NCBI GenBank assembly: GCA_001898095.1
Contig: MKSH01000088.1
Location: forward strand, 47,024 to 55,849
From: Solirubrobacterales bacterium 70-9
Lineage (GTDB): Bacteria; Actinomycetota; Thermoleophilia; Solirubrobacterales; 70-9
Direction of reading: 5' to 3'
Length of the DNA: 8,826 nucleotides
Shown here: positions 7,769 through 8,826 of the stretch, piece after piece
Position numbering within the stretch: the stretch's first letter is position 1
Layout: each line of letters begins with the position of its first letter
The notes under the pieces: model-generated
Seen by the model: the letters and a program-made list of their open reading frames with translations, nothing else
Database searches by the model: none
What the model was told of the DNA's origin: nothing
Position numbers and translations under genes: made by a program

Positions 7769-8826
7769 CCTTCGCTCCTTCCCCCAGATCGATCAACTTG
7801 AGGGCATCCTCGAAATCGGCGAGGACGTCGTACTCGTTCGTGAGATACGCGTACCCCGTCGTCACCAGACGAGGCATCGCCCCGCTCTGCGCCCAATCGA
7901 TCTTGTTTCCGTTGCTGTCCTTGCGGCGTCGCATCTCGAAGAGATTCAGATACTTCGGCGGTCCGATGCCGACGAAGCGTCTGAACACCACCTTTCCATT
8001 CAGGCCGGTCGTCCTGTCGACAGCGACCGCGTCCTCGTGCAGGTTCGCGGCCAGGCTCTTCTCGTATGGCTCGCGGTATACGACCTGACTGATCCCGGCG
8101 GCGATGATGTGCCGAGCACAGTTGTGACACGGGAACGTCGTCGCGAAGAGGTTCTGCCCTGCGACCGGAGCACCACGGCGCGCGGCATCGAGCAGCGCCG
8201 CCATCTCGGCGTGAACTGGACGACCGAACTCGGTGAGGTTCGTCAACCGTGACCCGGCCAGAGCCGACATGAAAGTCTCCTTGTTGGCATCCGCGGCAAG
8301 CGCCCCCTGCGCGCGCAGCAATGCGAAGGCTTCGCTCAGTGCGTCGTCGCGGTGCTTGACGTTGGAGTCATAGCCGAGTTGAAAGTCGCGCCGATCGACT
8401 TTTTCCCCTGGCCAGTACTGCCCGCCCGTCGCTTTCGGCACCTCGTTGCAACCGACTGCGACGATCTCCCCGGCCGCGGTGCAGATCGCAGCGCCAACCT
8501 GGCGGCTCAAGTCCGCCGATCTGAGGGCCGCCGTGTGCGCCTGGAACATCGCGTACTCGTCCGGTTCCGGGGTGACGAAAGGGTCGCCGAAGAAGAGGTG
8601 GAAGTAGCGGTCGATCTTCTGCGGCAGTTCGCCGGGTGGGTCGGTTGAGACGTAGACGTCGCCTTTGACGAAGGCCTCGCGCACGTTCTGGCCGAACCCG
8701 TGATCGTCGTCATGCTCGTCGCGCCTCATGATCTTTTCCGCGACCTCCTCGAAGCGCTTGGCATGCTGCGGTTCGCCATGCGAGGCCGCGATCTTCTCGC
8801 GTACTGCTTTGCGGCGGATGTCGGTC
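7755..8826 (-). CDS. Deoxycytidylate deaminase of the anti-phage DCD/AvcD type, N-terminus outside window
   Basis: The C-terminal 356 residues of a larger protein. The frame stays open from the window edge through the in-frame ATG at 8729, so that ATG is internal. The zinc deaminase site is complete: His (8211-8213) and catalytic Glu (8205-8207) in PVHAEMAALL, and the two Cys (8127-8129, 8118-8120) in FPCHNCARHI. Features of the long DCD/AvcD family, as opposed to short housekeeping dCMP deaminases, are the linker GQNVREAFVKGDVYVS, the segment LFFGDPFVTPEPDEYAMFQA, SADLSRQVGAAI, CNEVPKATGGQYWPG, and a C-terminal extension with FVGIGPPKYLNLFEM. In that family the N-terminus is a P-loop kinase-like domain, expected beyond 8826. 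Known members deaminate dCTP/dCMP during phage infection and starve the phage of dCTP. A defence role here is inference; a metabolic deaminase is the alternative. It is followed by the overlapping 49-residue gene. Confidence 0.85.
   Translation of the reverse strand, partial: TDIRRKAVREKIAASHGEPQHAKRFEEVAEKIMRRDEHDDDHGFGQNVREAFVKGDVYVSTDPPGELPQKIDRYFHLFFGDPFVTPEPDEYAMFQAHTAALRSADLSRQVGAAICTAAGEIVAVGCNEVPKATGGQYWPGEKVDRRDFQLGYDSNVKHRDDALSEAFALLRAQGALAADANKETFMSALAGSRLTNLTEFGRPVHAEMAALLDAARRGAPVAGQNLFATTFPCHNCARHIIAAGISQVVYREPYEKSLAANLHEDAVAVDRTTGLNGKVVFRRFVGIGPPKYLNLFEMRRRKDSNGNKIDWAQSGAMPRLVTTGYAYLTNEYDVLADFEDALKLIDLGEGAKDGDT

Noticed and set aside
8352..8648. Plus-strand open frame of 98 codons and other plus-strand frames at 7630-8252
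   Set aside because: They lie opposite the deaminase, whose minus-strand frame has a full zinc active site and family motifs.

Overview
The window looks like chromosome from a high-GC actinobacterium. The strongly GC-biased third codon positions, the GTG/TTG starts and the order tilS - hpt - ftsH - folP - folB - folK all fit; that order is the conserved actinobacterial neighbourhood. Thermoleophilia (Solirubrobacterales-like) is my best guess, but the lineage is an inference from style and gene order, not from a marker.

Layout. (1) 3-984: the 3' end of an ammonium channel gene (amt) and a PII signal protein gene (glnB/glnK type), a tight nitrogen-sensing pair. The PII lacks the modifiable Tyr51. 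(2) 1022-2227: a class III nucleotidyl cyclase with a MerR-type DNA-binding head and a predicted regulatory middle domain. Its promoter and start codon sit inside a perfect 13-bp inverted repeat (990-1031). (3) 2227-3159: tilS (tRNA-Ile lysidine synthetase), coupled to the cyclase by a TGATG overlap. (4) 3156-3323: a 168-bp non-coding, nearly symmetric element with perfect 20-bp inverted ends and a hairpin at its exact centre. It resembles a MITE. One end holds the tilS stop codon and the other the likely -10 box of hpt. (5) 3334-5847: hpt (purine salvage) and ftsH (membrane AAA+ protease). (6) 5867-7622: folP, folB and folK, successive or near-successive folate biosynthesis steps. folE, usually found between ftsH and folP in actinobacteria, is absent here. 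(7) 7619-8826, minus strand: the C-terminal part of a large deoxycytidylate deaminase resembling the anti-phage dCTP deaminases (DCD/AvcD), followed by an overlapping 49-codon gene with an excellent ribosome binding site. This tail looks like accessory or defence DNA next to housekeeping genes, and its base composition is visibly less GC-rich.

The genes form three functional groups: nitrogen sensing plus a putative cyclic-nucleotide regulator; a housekeeping nucleotide/tRNA/proteolysis/folate block; and a converging putative defence operon. Several plus-strand genes (cyclase, hpt, folB) share one start arrangement: a TAGNNT -10-like hexamer, 7 nt, then GTG. This suggests leaderless transcripts. 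The strongest leads are the palindromic promoter of the MerR-cyclase, the MITE-like palindrome between tilS and hpt, and the small gene paired with the deaminase.
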